Shown here in pieces: positions 53,461 to 62,002 of a stretch of DNA of 64,000 nucleotides. Every line of letters starts with the position of its first letter. The stretch's first letter is position 1. The position numbers and the translations under genes are program-made. The DNA is from JBBRYB01 sp038238115 (lineage in GTDB: Bacteria > Actinomycetota > Actinomycetes > Propionibacteriales > Nocardioidaceae): NCBI GenBank assembly GCA_038238115.1, contig JBBRYB010000010.1, positions 1 through 64,000 on the forward strand, read 5' to 3'. The notes beneath the pieces were generated by a model. That model saw only the letters and a list, made by a program, of their open reading frames with translations, was not told the DNA's origin and made no database searches.

Positions 53461-53999
53461 GTGCGTGGTCCAGCGTGATGGCGCCGGTGTTGGTGCTGTC
53501 GTCTTCGTCCGACTCGCACGGCGTAAGCGATTGCGCTGATGGCGAAGCTGGCAGCGGTAAAGAGCAGCCACCGGCTGAGGAAGGGCTCCTGCGTCTGGCC
53601 GGTCGCGGCCAGATAGGTGTCACCGCCTTGGCCGATGATGCCGGGGAAGAACAGCAGCAGCAACAGCCCGCTGGCGAGCACCGGCACCCGCAGGTAGTTG
53701 AGCACCGGCACGTCAGGTGTCCCACGTCTTCGTCGCCGCAAGAGTCCCGTCACGGCGCGGTCGGCCAATGCATACAGCGGAAACAGCACCAGGTCGTGCA
53801 GCAGCACTGCGCCGAGGAACCAAACGATGATCGCCTGCCACCACACCGACGAGTCGAACAGCACCGGAGGCCCGACCACCACGACGACATAGCCGACCAG
53901 GGCGAAGGACGCGAGCAGGGCCAGCAGGTGCAGCGGGTGCGCTCCGTAGAAGGCACGAAACCGAGTGAGCGGGGAGTCCTGGTGGGACGGAGTACGCAT
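53457..53999 (-). CDS. Four-helix membrane protein in the molybdoenzyme operon
   Basis: A 180-residue protein with four hydrophobic segments (about residues 22-42, 48-70, 95-115 and 135-155). It has a loop RAVTGLLRRRRRGTPDVPVLNYLRVPVL and a basic, His-rich C-terminus. I do not recognise the family. ATG 53999 is just past the stop of the molybdopterin/cytochrome protein (one base away), and its stop overlaps the regulator start. It is possibly an assembly or electron-transfer partner of the molybdoenzyme (inference from context). Confidence 0.75.
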   Translation of the reverse strand: MRTPSHQDSPLTRFRAFYGAHPLHLLALLASFALVGYVVVVVGPPVLFDSSVWWQAIIVWFLGAVLLHDLVLFPLYALADRAVTGLLRRRRRGTPDVPVLNYLRVPVLASGLLLLLFFPGIIGQGGDTYLAATGQTQEPFLSRWLLFTAASFAISAIAYAVRVGRRRQHQHRRHHAGPRT

Positions 54000-54000
54000 G

Positions 54001-55326
54001 TCAGCCGCTCCTGAAGTCGAGAGAGCGTACCCATTTGGTGTTGTGCACTCCCGGCATGGCCGGGACGATGACGCGGGCCGGGTACCCGTGGTCCACTGAC
54101 AGGTCGACGCCATTCACACGTAGCGCCAGCAGCGCGTCCGGGTTGAGCACCTGATTGGCTTGCAGTGCGGCCTGGTTGAAGGCGCCTGACTTCTCCAGGG
54201 ACTGCACCTGCGCCGACAGCGGGGCCGTCACCCCGGCGAGCCCGGCCAGGTCCCGCAGCCGCACCCCGGTCCAGGTCTGCGTCGTCGACCATCCCTCTAC
54301 ACACGCGATGGGCAGCGTCGCGCTGTGCTGCGGCATGGCCAACAGCTGCGCCCGGTCCAGCATCAACCGCCCACCCTGTAGAGACAGTCGCCAGCTGTCG
54401 CCGATATCGGCGGGGGCGATCGCGGCGGCGGCGGCCGTGCGGTTGATCTCGAAGTCGTTGGGCCCAGATCCCATGTCTCGGCCGCGTGGCAGCAGGAACG
54501 ACAACGGCCGCGCCGCGCCGCCGAGGGTCTGCCCCAGGGCCATCACAGCAACGAGGAGGGAACCGCCTCCGGTCAGTGCGAGCACTCCGCGTCGGCTGAA
54601 CGTCGCCGGACCCGGCTCGGCCGGCACGAGGCCGTCAGGATCGGGCGGTTCCGGCCGGGTGTTGTCGAGGGAGGTTCGCAGTTCGGCACTGAATGGTCTC
54701 GACCGCAAGGCGGCGATCAGACGCGGCAGCTTGATGGCCACGTGGACCAGGAAGGCTGCGATGAATACCCATGCCCCGAAGTAGTGCGCGGTGTAGAAGC
54801 TGAAGCCGAAGATGTAGTCGTACTGGATGTTCAGCACGCCGGTGGCCAGCTCGAACAAAATCCCGCCGACCAAGAACAGCAGTGAGAGCCGCTCAAGAGC
54901 CTGTGCCAGCGAGCGCGCCGGGGGCCAGTCGAACAACCTTGGGATGACGGACCACAGCTTTGCCAGGACCACGGGGATGATGACCAGCCCCAGTCCCACG
55001 TGCAGCCCCTGGTTGAGGCGGAACAGCCACGCCGGTTGGGTGGGCCAGTCGAACACGGGCAGGTGCAGCCAGCCGACGTCGCCGGGGATGGCCTGGCTCA
55101 GCTGCGGGCCGTAAGCGATGTAGGACAGCAACCCGGTGACGATGACGATGGGCAGGCACGCGAGCAGCACCGCACCGAATACTGATGTCAGCCAGGGGCC
55201 CCGCAGCGGGCTGCGCCACACCTCCTGACGACCCAGACCTGGAGGTCGATGTCGCTCGAGCGTCCGCCACAGCGAAGCGGGAAAACCGTAGGTCGGGAGC
55301 GGGCGCTCAGGCTCTGGATCACTCAC
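54001..55326 (-). CDS. Cytochrome b561-like / sulfite-oxidase-type molybdopterin fusion protein
   Basis: A 441-residue protein. Residues 45-200 carry four membrane helices with conserved histidines (HVGLGL at 109, TAHYFG at 181, LVHVAIK at 195), as in di-heme cytochrome b561 subunits. Residues 200-243 form a cytoplasmic linker. A twin-arginine signal (FSRRGVLALTGGGSLLV, Arg245-Arg246) then begins a fifth helix. Residues 285-441 are the sulfite-oxidase molybdopterin domain, with Cys342 (LPIACVEGWS) as Mo ligand. The layout suggests Sec insertion of four helices and Tat export of the folded cofactor domain, known for some actinobacterial multispan proteins. It is cotranscribed with a membrane protein and a secreted protein. 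The electron donor/acceptor is unknown. Confidence 0.88.
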   Translation of the reverse strand: MSDPEPERPLPTYGFPASLWRTLERHRPPGLGRQEVWRSPLRGPWLTSVFGAVLLACLPIVIVTGLLSYIAYGPQLSQAIPGDVGWLHLPVFDWPTQPAWLFRLNQGLHVGLGLVIIPVVLAKLWSVIPRLFDWPPARSLAQALERLSLLFLVGGILFELATGVLNIQYDYIFGFSFYTAHYFGAWVFIAAFLVHVAIKLPRLIAALRSRPFSAELRTSLDNTRPEPPDPDGLVPAEPGPATFSRRGVLALTGGGSLLVAVMALGQTLGGAARPLSFLLPRGRDMGSGPNDFEINRTAAAAAIAPADIGDSWRLSLQGGRLMLDRAQLLAMPQHSATLPIACVEGWSTTQTWTGVRLRDLAGLAGVTAPLSAQVQSLEKSGAFNQAALQANQVLNPDALLALRVNGVDLSVDHGYPARVIVPAMPGVHNTKWVRSLDFRSG

Positions 55327-55329
55327 AGG

Positions 55330-56652
55330 TCAGCGCGCGAAGGATCCGCTGGTTTCAACCTGCGCCCCGGGGATGGGCTCGACCAGGTCCTCAGTCGGCA
55401 TCGCCGCGGTGAACGCGATCACCGGACAGTTGATCAGCACGTTCGTGGAGCCGAAGGGCGCCCCCTCGGGACCGGTCAGCAGATCCGGGCGGCGAGCTGC
55501 CAGATTGAGAATCTTGAACTCGTCGGTCTGGCGGGTGTTGAGACCCAGCCGCACCGCCTTGTCGGTCCACTGGGAAAACTGAGCCTCCCACAGAGGGCTG
55601 TAGGCAAACTTGCGGTGTGGGTCGCTCAAGGTGGGGAAGTCCCCTTGGACGTTGAGGGAGTCACCGCCACGTCGGAGGGCGCGGATCAGGGCCCGGTCGC
55701 CGAGCGAGGCGTCTTCGCTCGCGTGTCCGTCGACGATGAGATGCGTCAGACCCTGCGCCTGTGGGTTATGCATCCCGGTCTGCCCGTTGACGAACGGGAA
55801 GATGCGTTCACGCACGGAGCCGACGAAGTCGTCACCACCCTTGAACGGGGACTTGGCGAGCAACGGCACGTACGTCGCGCGCTCAAGGGTCGCGGTGGCA
55901 GCATCCGATGCTTCCGTGCTGAGGTAGATGATGGGCTTGCCAGAGTCGAAGCCGTTGATGATGAGCAGCTCCACCGAGGGCGCATAGTACTGGCCGGGGC
56001 CGGCCTTCTTTGCCGGGTTGACCTTGAGCACGCGATCGGCGGTGTTGGCGTGGTGCAGGACGTCGAATGGTCCGTTGCCAGTAGCCACGATTGGGGCGTT
56101 GTAGACGGTCTTCGAACCGTGGAACTGAATGAAGGGGCTGTAGTGCCTGCTACCGACGCCACCGGGCTTTGCGACCGCGGGTGGAAAGATGGTGGGACCG
56201 GCCTTGAGAACCCGCTGGGGGCTGAAGTCCGGAGCACCGCGGAATCGGGTCACTGCCTCGCCGAACTTGTTGCCGCGCGGCGCCATGAGCCTGACGCTTT
56301 GCACGCATTCATCGCAGCCGATTCCCACGTTGGCCAGCTTGGGCGCGAAGTTGACGTTCAGGTCGCGCGCCGCCCCCTCGTCGGAGGCCTCAGTGATGAC
56401 GTACCAGACCTTCTCGCCGTGAAAGCGACCCTGGTGCAAGGGCAAGGTGGCGCTGTGGTGGGTCAAATTGACCTCGACCGTGCTGTGCAGAATGATCTTG
56501 TTCGGCGGCAGCAACCCGGTGGTCCGACCCGGGATCACAGCAGACGACGCTCCTGTTGACGGGTCGGCTGCGGCCAGTCCGAGCGCCGTCAACGATGCGG
56601 CGAGGGCCGCCATCCCGAGGGCCCATCGTCGGGATCCGTGCAAGCATGTCAT
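55330..56652 (-). CDS. Secreted protein of unknown function heading the molybdoenzyme operon
   Basis: A 440-residue protein with an N-terminal signal: GSRRWALGMAALAASLTALGL, a hydrophobic core behind twin arginines that would fit Tat or Sec export. The mature part is beta-rich by eye (VEVNLTHHSATLPLHQGRF, YVITEASDEGAARDL, PSVELLIINGFDSGKPIIYLSTEASD). It has one CxxC (GCDECVQS). I do not recognise the family. ATG 56652 has AAGGAG seven bases upstream; an upstream ATG 30 bases earlier does not. It precedes the molybdopterin protein by three bases, and both are likely expressed together. It is divergent from the MocR regulator gene. Confidence 0.8.
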   Translation of the reverse strand: MTCLHGSRRWALGMAALAASLTALGLAAADPSTGASSAVIPGRTTGLLPPNKIILHSTVEVNLTHHSATLPLHQGRFHGEKVWYVITEASDEGAARDLNVNFAPKLANVGIGCDECVQSVRLMAPRGNKFGEAVTRFRGAPDFSPQRVLKAGPTIFPPAVAKPGGVGSRHYSPFIQFHGSKTVYNAPIVATGNGPFDVLHHANTADRVLKVNPAKKAGPGQYYAPSVELLIINGFDSGKPIIYLSTEASDAATATLERATYVPLLAKSPFKGGDDFVGSVRERIFPFVNGQTGMHNPQAQGLTHLIVDGHASEDASLGDRALIRALRRGGDSLNVQGDFPTLSDPHRKFAYSPLWEAQFSQWTDKAVRLGLNTRQTDEFKILNLAARRPDLLTGPEGAPFGSTNVLINCPVIAFTAAMPTEDLVEPIPGAQVETSGSFAR

Positions 56653-56791
56653 CCGAGAGCTCCTTGCTCTGGCCCCGCTCACAGGGCCGATCTGAGGGTC
56701 AGGCGTGAATAGGGCTCCAGGTGTGACAGCACGCGCCGGATCTCACCTTGGGAGTGGCTGTCCTGGCCCATGTGGCTACCGTAATGCTCCA

Positions 56792-56835
56792 AGGTCCTAT
56801 CATCAGGTCCTCTTCGCGGCAAGAAAGTAGGACCA
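56792..56835. promoter_or_regulatory. Repeated AGGTCC sites before the MocR gene
   Basis: AGGTCCTA (56792-56799) and AGGTCC (56805-56810) are direct repeats 13 bases apart. TAGGACCA (56828-56835) is an inverted copy just before the TTG start. Mixed direct and inverted repeats of this kind are typical binding sites of MocR regulators. Confidence 0.4.
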
Positions 56836-56836
56836 G

Positions 56837-58330
56837 TTGGCTGAGCGAGCCCAGCAGCGCCGCGCGTCCTGGCTGCCCGTCGCCTTGAGTGACCAGCAGG
56901 GGCGGACGCTGCGCCAGCAGCTTCGCGAGGCGATGAAGGAGGCGATCCGGGTCGGGCGGCTCCCGGCCGGTGCGCAGGTTCCGTCCACCCGTGCACTCGC
57001 CGACGACTTGGGAGTTTCTCGAGGAGTTGTGGTGGATGCGTACGAGCAGCTGGTCGCGGAAGGCTTCCTTACCAGCCGCGCGGGCTCGGGGACGGTCGTC
57101 AGCGACGTAGCACGCCCTCTCGCCCGACCGACTCCGGCGTTGGTCCCGCCCGTCGGCGTCGGCGGACCGAGCTACACCATCGACCTGCGCCCCGGTCTGC
57201 CTGACCTGGCCGCGTTCCCTCGGACAGCATGGCTGGCCGCGACCCGTGACGTGCTGCGCGATCTGCCCGACGACGAGCTCGGATATGTGGCTCCCTGGGG
57301 CGCGTTGGGTCTCCGGCAGGAGCTCGCGGACTATCTGACCCGCGTCCGTGCGGCGATGGTGGAGTCCGACCAGCTCGTCGTCGCGACCGGCGCCACTCAG
57401 GCGCTCACGCTGCTGGTTCGCACCCTCGCCGAGGCGGGGCACGACATGCTTGCCGTCGAGTCGCCGAGCAATGCAGTCCAGCGTCGAGTTCTCGGTCGCC
57501 ACGTCTCGCGGATCATCGACGTACCGGTGGACGACGAAGGCCTCGACGTGGCGGCGCTCCGGCGCACGGCAACACGCGCGGTGCTGGTCACCCCGGCGCA
57601 TCAGTATCCAAGTGGGGTCGTGCTGTCCGCCGCCCGCCGCAGCGCGCTGATGAGGTGGGCCGAGGACGTCGATGGCGTCGTCATCGAGGATGACTACGAC
57701 CCCGAGTTTCGCTACGACCGTCGTCCGGTCGGCTGCCTCCAGGGGCTCGACCCTCGCCATGTCACACTGGTTGGCTCGGTCAGCAAGTCACTCGCCCCCG
57801 GCCTGCGGCTGGGATGGGTGGTGGCGCCGCGGCCGTTGCACGAGGCCTTGATGGCGGCCAAGCGCGACGATGACTTCGGGAGTCCCGTGCTCGGCCAACA
57901 TGTCTTGGCCCGGCTGCTGGCCGACGGCGGCTACGACCGTCATATCCGGCGCGCCAGACGGCGTTACATGGATCGTCGCGACGCACTCGTCGCAGCACTG
58001 AGCCGGAAGCTCTCGGACTGGGATGTGTCAGGTCGGGCGGGCGGCCTGCACATCATGCTTCGGCTACCGCGCGGACTCGACGAGGAGCAGGTATGCGGGG
58101 CGGCCGCGGCGAGAGGCCTCGCCGTACAGGGCACTCGGGCGATGTATGGCACGCTGCCCGCGCCGGACGGTCTGCTCCTCAGCTATGCGCGGGCGCCGGC
58201 GGGAGTGTTGAGCGAGGCGGTGGAACGCCTCGCTGCCGCATGCGCCCTGACCGCGAGCGGGATGCACACCGGCGCAAGCGCCGCAGCCGATCGAGGCGTC
58301 CGTCCTGCGACGGCTCTCGACTACTACTGA
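56837..58330 (+). CDS. MocR/PdxR-type GntR regulator with aminotransferase domain
   Basis: A 497-residue regulator: an N-terminal GntR winged helix (about residues 20-90, TLRQQLREAMKEAIRVGRLPAG, VSRGVVVDAYEQLVAEGFL) joined to a fold-type-I aminotransferase domain (about 115-470). The PLP-binding lysine is in LVGSVSKSLAPGLRLGW, and DDYDPEFRYDRRP is a family mark. Members often regulate PLP synthesis or amino-acid genes. The start is TTG 56837, without a clear ribosome binding site. It is divergent from the molybdoenzyme operon, and which side it controls is not clear. No pdxS/pdxT genes are present. Confidence 0.9.
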   Translation: MAERAQQRRASWLPVALSDQQGRTLRQQLREAMKEAIRVGRLPAGAQVPSTRALADDLGVSRGVVVDAYEQLVAEGFLTSRAGSGTVVSDVARPLARPTPALVPPVGVGGPSYTIDLRPGLPDLAAFPRTAWLAATRDVLRDLPDDELGYVAPWGALGLRQELADYLTRVRAAMVESDQLVVATGATQALTLLVRTLAEAGHDMLAVESPSNAVQRRVLGRHVSRIIDVPVDDEGLDVAALRRTATRAVLVTPAHQYPSGVVLSAARRSALMRWAEDVDGVVIEDDYDPEFRYDRRPVGCLQGLDPRHVTLVGSVSKSLAPGLRLGWVVAPRPLHEALMAAKRDDDFGSPVLGQHVLARLLADGGYDRHIRRARRRYMDRRDALVAALSRKLSDWDVSGRAGGLHIMLRLPRGLDEEQVCGAAAARGLAVQGTRAMYGTLPAPDGLLLSYARAPAGVLSEAVERLAAACALTASGMHTGASAAADRGVRPATALDYY

Positions 58331-58415
58331 GGCTGCGGACCACACCCGGCACAGATGGACGATGGCGGCTACGCCGAGGATCGCCTGAACCCCGCCGCAG
58401 CCGCCACCGCTCACC

Positions 58416-59645
58416 TCAGTAGACGGCCAGACCCGAGGCCCCGTCCGCGACCGGCAGGCCCCCGGTGACGACACCGCCGAGTGGGGACAGGCCACCGTCG
58501 TCTTGGATCTCGAAGGAGGCGACGCCCCCAGGGCCCCTCAGCAGCAGGTAGAGGTAGTGGCTATCGGCGCTGAGAGCCAAGTCCACCGGCTGGCTCGTCA
58601 ATCCGAGGAATGCCGCCTTGCCCTTGATCACGCGGACATGGCCCGCGGAGTCGAATGAGTAGCTGGAGATGGTGCCACTGCCGAAGTTCGCCGTGTAGGC
58701 GTAGCGCCCGTCGTCAGTGATGATCACCCAGCAGGTGTCCGTCTGGTGGTTGCGGACAGACCCGCTGACAACGTTCAGGCCGCCCCTCGAAGAGACCCGG
58801 TATGACGAGACTGCGGCCCTGCCGGGAGTAGCGTCGAAGGACTCGGCGACGAGGAGCTGATGGTTACCTCGAAAGGCCAAGCTGAACGGTCGAATGCCGT
58901 GAGAGGCGTCCCTTCTCGGTGCGGCGCTGGGCCGTCCGTCGTCGCGCACCCGGAAGGCGTCGATCGCGCGCTCCGGGGACAGGACCAGGTTGGTCGTCTT
59001 CTGGGTCACGAGCAGGAGTCTGCCGTCGGGGCTGAACTCCACCTGGCCGGGGACTGCGATAGGCGAGCTCAGCAATCTGAACGAGTGCGCCAGCGGATTC
59101 AGGGTTCCGCGATCCGTGATCCTGAAACCACGAATGCCGTTGCCCGCTACGGACCCGTCGAGCACATAGAGCAGGTGGCCGTGGATGGTCAGGCTGTTCG
59201 GCTCGTCGCCCGCATACACCTTCTGCAGAAACGTGAGCTGAGTTCCCTTGACGGCGAAGACGGTGATGTTGTCGCTGCCGGCGTTGGCGGCATACAGGAA
59301 ACGATGGTCACGACTCAGCCGCAAGGCGCCCTGGGTGTCCAGGTCTGTTCCGATTCCGGTGCCGCGGGTGGGCACGCGTCCGACTCGTGTCAAGGCGCCG
59401 TCGTCGGCACGCCGGTAGGTGACGATCTGGTTGCCCGTGCTTCGGTTGCTCATCGCGAAGGCGGCGCCGCCTGCGGGCGATCCGGCCCGAGACGCCACAC
59501 TGCGGCTACCGGCCTCGGCGCCCTCGACGACCGTGGCCGTGGTCATGCCGAGAAGTGTTGTCAAAGACAATGCGCCAACGGCGAGCGACCTGGCGCGACT
59601 TCCCAGTCCTTGTGCTCCTCGTTGCTCGTTGAACTTTCTGATCAC
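58416..59645 (-). CDS. Secreted lactonase-like seven-bladed beta-propeller protein
   Basis: A 409-residue exported protein. The signal peptide spans about residues 1-45 (SRARSLAVGALSLTTLLGMTTATVVEG). The mature protein shows repeated propeller blades of the YVTN/YncE-lactonase type: RDHRFLYAANAGSDNITVFAV, SPDGRLLLVTQKTTN, DDGRYAYTANFGSGTISSYSF and SADSHYLYLLLRGPGGVASFEI. 6-phosphogluconolactonase-like and cell-surface propellers share this build. Catalytic residues cannot be judged by eye. The start is ATG 59645. Confidence 0.85.
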   Translation of the reverse strand: MIRKFNEQRGAQGLGSRARSLAVGALSLTTLLGMTTATVVEGAEAGSRSVASRAGSPAGGAAFAMSNRSTGNQIVTYRRADDGALTRVGRVPTRGTGIGTDLDTQGALRLSRDHRFLYAANAGSDNITVFAVKGTQLTFLQKVYAGDEPNSLTIHGHLLYVLDGSVAGNGIRGFRITDRGTLNPLAHSFRLLSSPIAVPGQVEFSPDGRLLLVTQKTTNLVLSPERAIDAFRVRDDGRPSAAPRRDASHGIRPFSLAFRGNHQLLVAESFDATPGRAAVSSYRVSSRGGLNVVSGSVRNHQTDTCWVIITDDGRYAYTANFGSGTISSYSFDSAGHVRVIKGKAAFLGLTSQPVDLALSADSHYLYLLLRGPGGVASFEIQDDGGLSPLGGVVTGGLPVADGASGLAVY

Positions 59646-59993
59646 TTGGCGGTCATCCTTTTCTCGATGGTGTCACCGGTGCGGTGACGGCACGACTCCG
59701 TGACTCCTGCGCGGCGCATTGTGCTGTGCCGCATGTGGCTTTCAGCCGTCAAATGGGAGTTTGCTCAGTCAAGCCCAGCGTTCTGGGAATGACCCTTACA
59801 ACTCCCTTACACACGGTGTGTGCTGGCATTGGCGTTCAGCCTGGGTGTCGAGGCGCCACAAGTTGCCGGACTCCGATCAAGGCGCAGCAGCGTATCTGCG
59901 AGACCGGCAACTAGGTGGCGCCTGGACGACGTCCTTCCGCACCGCGCGTTTGGGGCCTGCCGACGGGCGCGAACCACCCGCCACATTGTCCCT
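59646..59993. other. Intergenic region upstream of the lactonase-like gene
   Basis: Three hundred and forty-eight bases with no supportable gene. It contains a CCCTTACA direct repeat at 11-bp spacing (59793-59811), about 150 bases before the lactonase-like start. Otherwise I see nothing definite. Confidence 0.7.
59793..59811 (-). promoter_or_regulatory. 11-bp-spaced direct repeat (TGTAAGGG twice)
   Basis: Read on the minus strand, TGTAAGGG occurs twice with an 11-bp period, the spacing favoured by OmpR/SARP-type winged-helix regulators. Confidence 0.35.
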
Positions 59994-60785
59994 TCAGACG
60001 AAGGGCGTGGTTGGCCGGTCTTGCAGCTGGCCGTCGAGATGCAGATCGACGCGTTCGTTGTAGAAGCAGATAAGGCCGGTCACCTTCTGGCTCTCCGGTG
60101 CAGGAGTTCGATAGACCCACGCGAGGTCGTGGTGCACGCCTGCGCCGATGTCGAGCGACCACCAGGTGGCGGTCCCCTTGTAGGCGCAGTGGCTGACCGT
60201 CGGGCTCGGGCGGAGCAGGTCGGTGCGGACATGGCTCATCGGGAGGTAGTAGCGAGGCACCAGGCCAGTCTCGAAGAGGATCCGCGGCTGATTGGTCTCC
60301 GCGACGGTGACGCCGTCCACGACGAGCCGGACATGACGGGAGCTGGCCAGCACGTCGACGCGCTTGTAGGGATCGCGGGGGTGCACGTAGACCGGTTCGT
60401 CCTCCTCGAGCCATTCGTCCATCGCGTTCCAGTCGATGCGTACCAGGTCGCGCAGCTCGGCAACAGCGGAGTCGAGGTAGGCCGTGGCCGCGCCAGGTAG
60501 CGTCCGGCCGGCCACGCTCAGGTCGAACACCTGGCCGTCACCAAGGTCGGCGGAGCGGTCGACTCGGCCGGTCGCGAGAAGCTCGGCCCGCACGTCCGGG
60601 CGGGGCAGGTAGTACGTCGGGTATTGGGGCTTCTCCCACACCAGCATCGTCGAGCGGCTGTCAGCGGCAGTCACCCCATCCACAAGGGCGCGGACTCGCT
60701 TCGGCGTAGGTTCCAGGCGCAGAAGTCGTCGCGTCGACCCTCCGGCGAGATCAGTGTCGGTGGTGCGGCCAGCTTGCTCGCTCAT
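59994..60785 (-). CDS. DUF427 protein with two tandem domains
   Basis: A 263-residue protein with two copies of the DUF427 fold. The first has KRVRALVDGVTAADSRSTMLVWEKPQYPTYYLP, the second RHVRLVVDGVTVAETNQPRILFETGLVPRYYLP; the second continues with SHCAYKGTATWWSL. Both carry the same GVT-A-(S/T)...YYLP pattern. The function is unknown. ATG 60785 is chosen because GGAGGAGG lies five bases upstream; ATG 60803 overlaps that site. It is followed by a hairpin and the dehydratase gene. Confidence 0.88.
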   Translation of the reverse strand: MSEQAGRTTDTDLAGGSTRRLLRLEPTPKRVRALVDGVTAADSRSTMLVWEKPQYPTYYLPRPDVRAELLATGRVDRSADLGDGQVFDLSVAGRTLPGAATAYLDSAVAELRDLVRIDWNAMDEWLEEDEPVYVHPRDPYKRVDVLASSRHVRLVVDGVTVAETNQPRILFETGLVPRYYLPMSHVRTDLLRPSPTVSHCAYKGTATWWSLDIGAGVHHDLAWVYRTPAPESQKVTGLICFYNERVDLHLDGQLQDRPTTPFV

Positions 60786-60831
60786 CGTTGCCTCCTCCTT
60801 CATGCTTCGTACGTCGACGCCTCCTCACGGC

Positions 60832-60863
60832 GCAGTCACCGGCCGGCCCTGGCCGGTGACTGC
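60832..60863 (-). terminator. Strong hairpin after the dehydratase gene
   Basis: GCAGTCACCGGCC (60832-60844) pairs perfectly with GGCCGGTGACTGC (60851-60863), 13 bp with a 6-nt loop, directly at the 3' end of the dehydratase gene. There is no T-run. Confidence 0.65.
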
Positions 60864-61835
60864 TTACACCGCCGGCGTCTGGCCCGCCAGGACGTCCGCG
60901 AGCATGGCGGTGTCGACGTTTCCTCCGGTTTGGATGACGGCGACCCGCCGGCCACGCACCAACTCTCGTTCGGCAAGCAGACCTGCAAGGGCGATGGCGC
61001 CGGCCGGTTCCGCTGTGTTGTGGGTAGTCGCGAACTGAATGCGCATCGCTTCGGCCACCGCCTCCTCGCTGACCTCGACGATGCGGGCGGCGCCGGCGTT
61101 GATCACGGAGACCGCGGCGGGCTCCGGCACGCGGCAGGCGACGCCGTCGACGAACGTGTCAGCGGTATCCGTCGAGACGACGTACCCCGCCGAGAACGAC
61201 CGGGAGTACGCCGGCGCCCGCTCGGAGACCACACCCACGATGTCGGTATGCAGACCCAGCAGGTCCCGCACCCGGACCAGTCCGCTGATGCCCGACCCCA
61301 TCCCGACGGGCACGTAGACCGCGTCCAGGTCACCGACGGCATCGAACAGCTCCCGCGCGTACGTCGCGACACCGAGGACGAGGTCGACGTGGTACGACGG
61401 CACGACCTCGAGCTCGCGCTTCTGAGCAAGCTCCACCGAGAACTCACGCGCCGCCTGGAAGTCGTGACCGTGCTCGACCACCTCGGCGCCGAAGCCACGC
61501 ATCGCGGCGTTCTTGTCCAGGCTGTTGTTGCGCGGTACCACGATCGTCACGTCGAGCCCGGCTGCCCTGCCGGCCATCGCCAGGCTCTGTCCATGGTTGC
61601 CGCGTGTCGCGGACACGATGCCGGTGACCTCTGGCCGCTGCCTTCGCAGCCGGTCGGCGTAGACCAGGCCGCCCCGCACCTTGAAGGCACCTGTCGGGGT
61701 GTGGTTCTCATGCTTGACCCAGACTTGTGCGCCGGCGACCTCGCCCAGCAGGGGCCACCGATACTGCGGCGTCACAGGCACCGAGCGACGTACCACATCG
61801 GTGGCATACGCCAACTCGTCAAGACCGAAGGGCAC
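60864..61835 (-). CDS. PLP-dependent threonine/serine dehydratase-family enzyme
   Basis: A 323-residue fold-type-II PLP enzyme. The PLP lysine is in ENHTPTGAFKVRGG. The phosphate-binding glycine loop VPVGMGSGISGL and the substrate loop SATRGNHGQSLA are both intact. Near the end QTGGNVD is typical of serine/threonine dehydratases and threo-3-hydroxyaspartate ammonia-lyases. There is no regulatory ACT domain, so it is the catabolic type. The start is GTG 61835, with a CAGACT six bases upstream that may be a leaderless -10. An open frame further upstream is not conserved. The exact substrate is uncertain. Confidence 0.9.
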   Translation of the reverse strand: MPFGLDELAYATDVVRRSVPVTPQYRWPLLGEVAGAQVWVKHENHTPTGAFKVRGGLVYADRLRRQRPEVTGIVSATRGNHGQSLAMAGRAAGLDVTIVVPRNNSLDKNAAMRGFGAEVVEHGHDFQAAREFSVELAQKRELEVVPSYHVDLVLGVATYARELFDAVGDLDAVYVPVGMGSGISGLVRVRDLLGLHTDIVGVVSERAPAYSRSFSAGYVVSTDTADTFVDGVACRVPEPAAVSVINAGAARIVEVSEEAVAEAMRIQFATTHNTAEPAGAIALAGLLAERELVRGRRVAVIQTGGNVDTAMLADVLAGQTPAV

Positions 61836-62002
61836 GCAGCGAGTCTGGCACAGGGCTTCCGGCTCGCGACGGCCATGCGTGCTTTCCGGCCCCGGCGGGT
61901 AAGGGGCTCCTGAGAACCCGCGCGCTGGATACCAAGCCGCGACGGCGTTCGGCAGCCGACTCCACGCACAACACAAGACAGAGGGCCAAGGGTGACCAGA
62001 CC

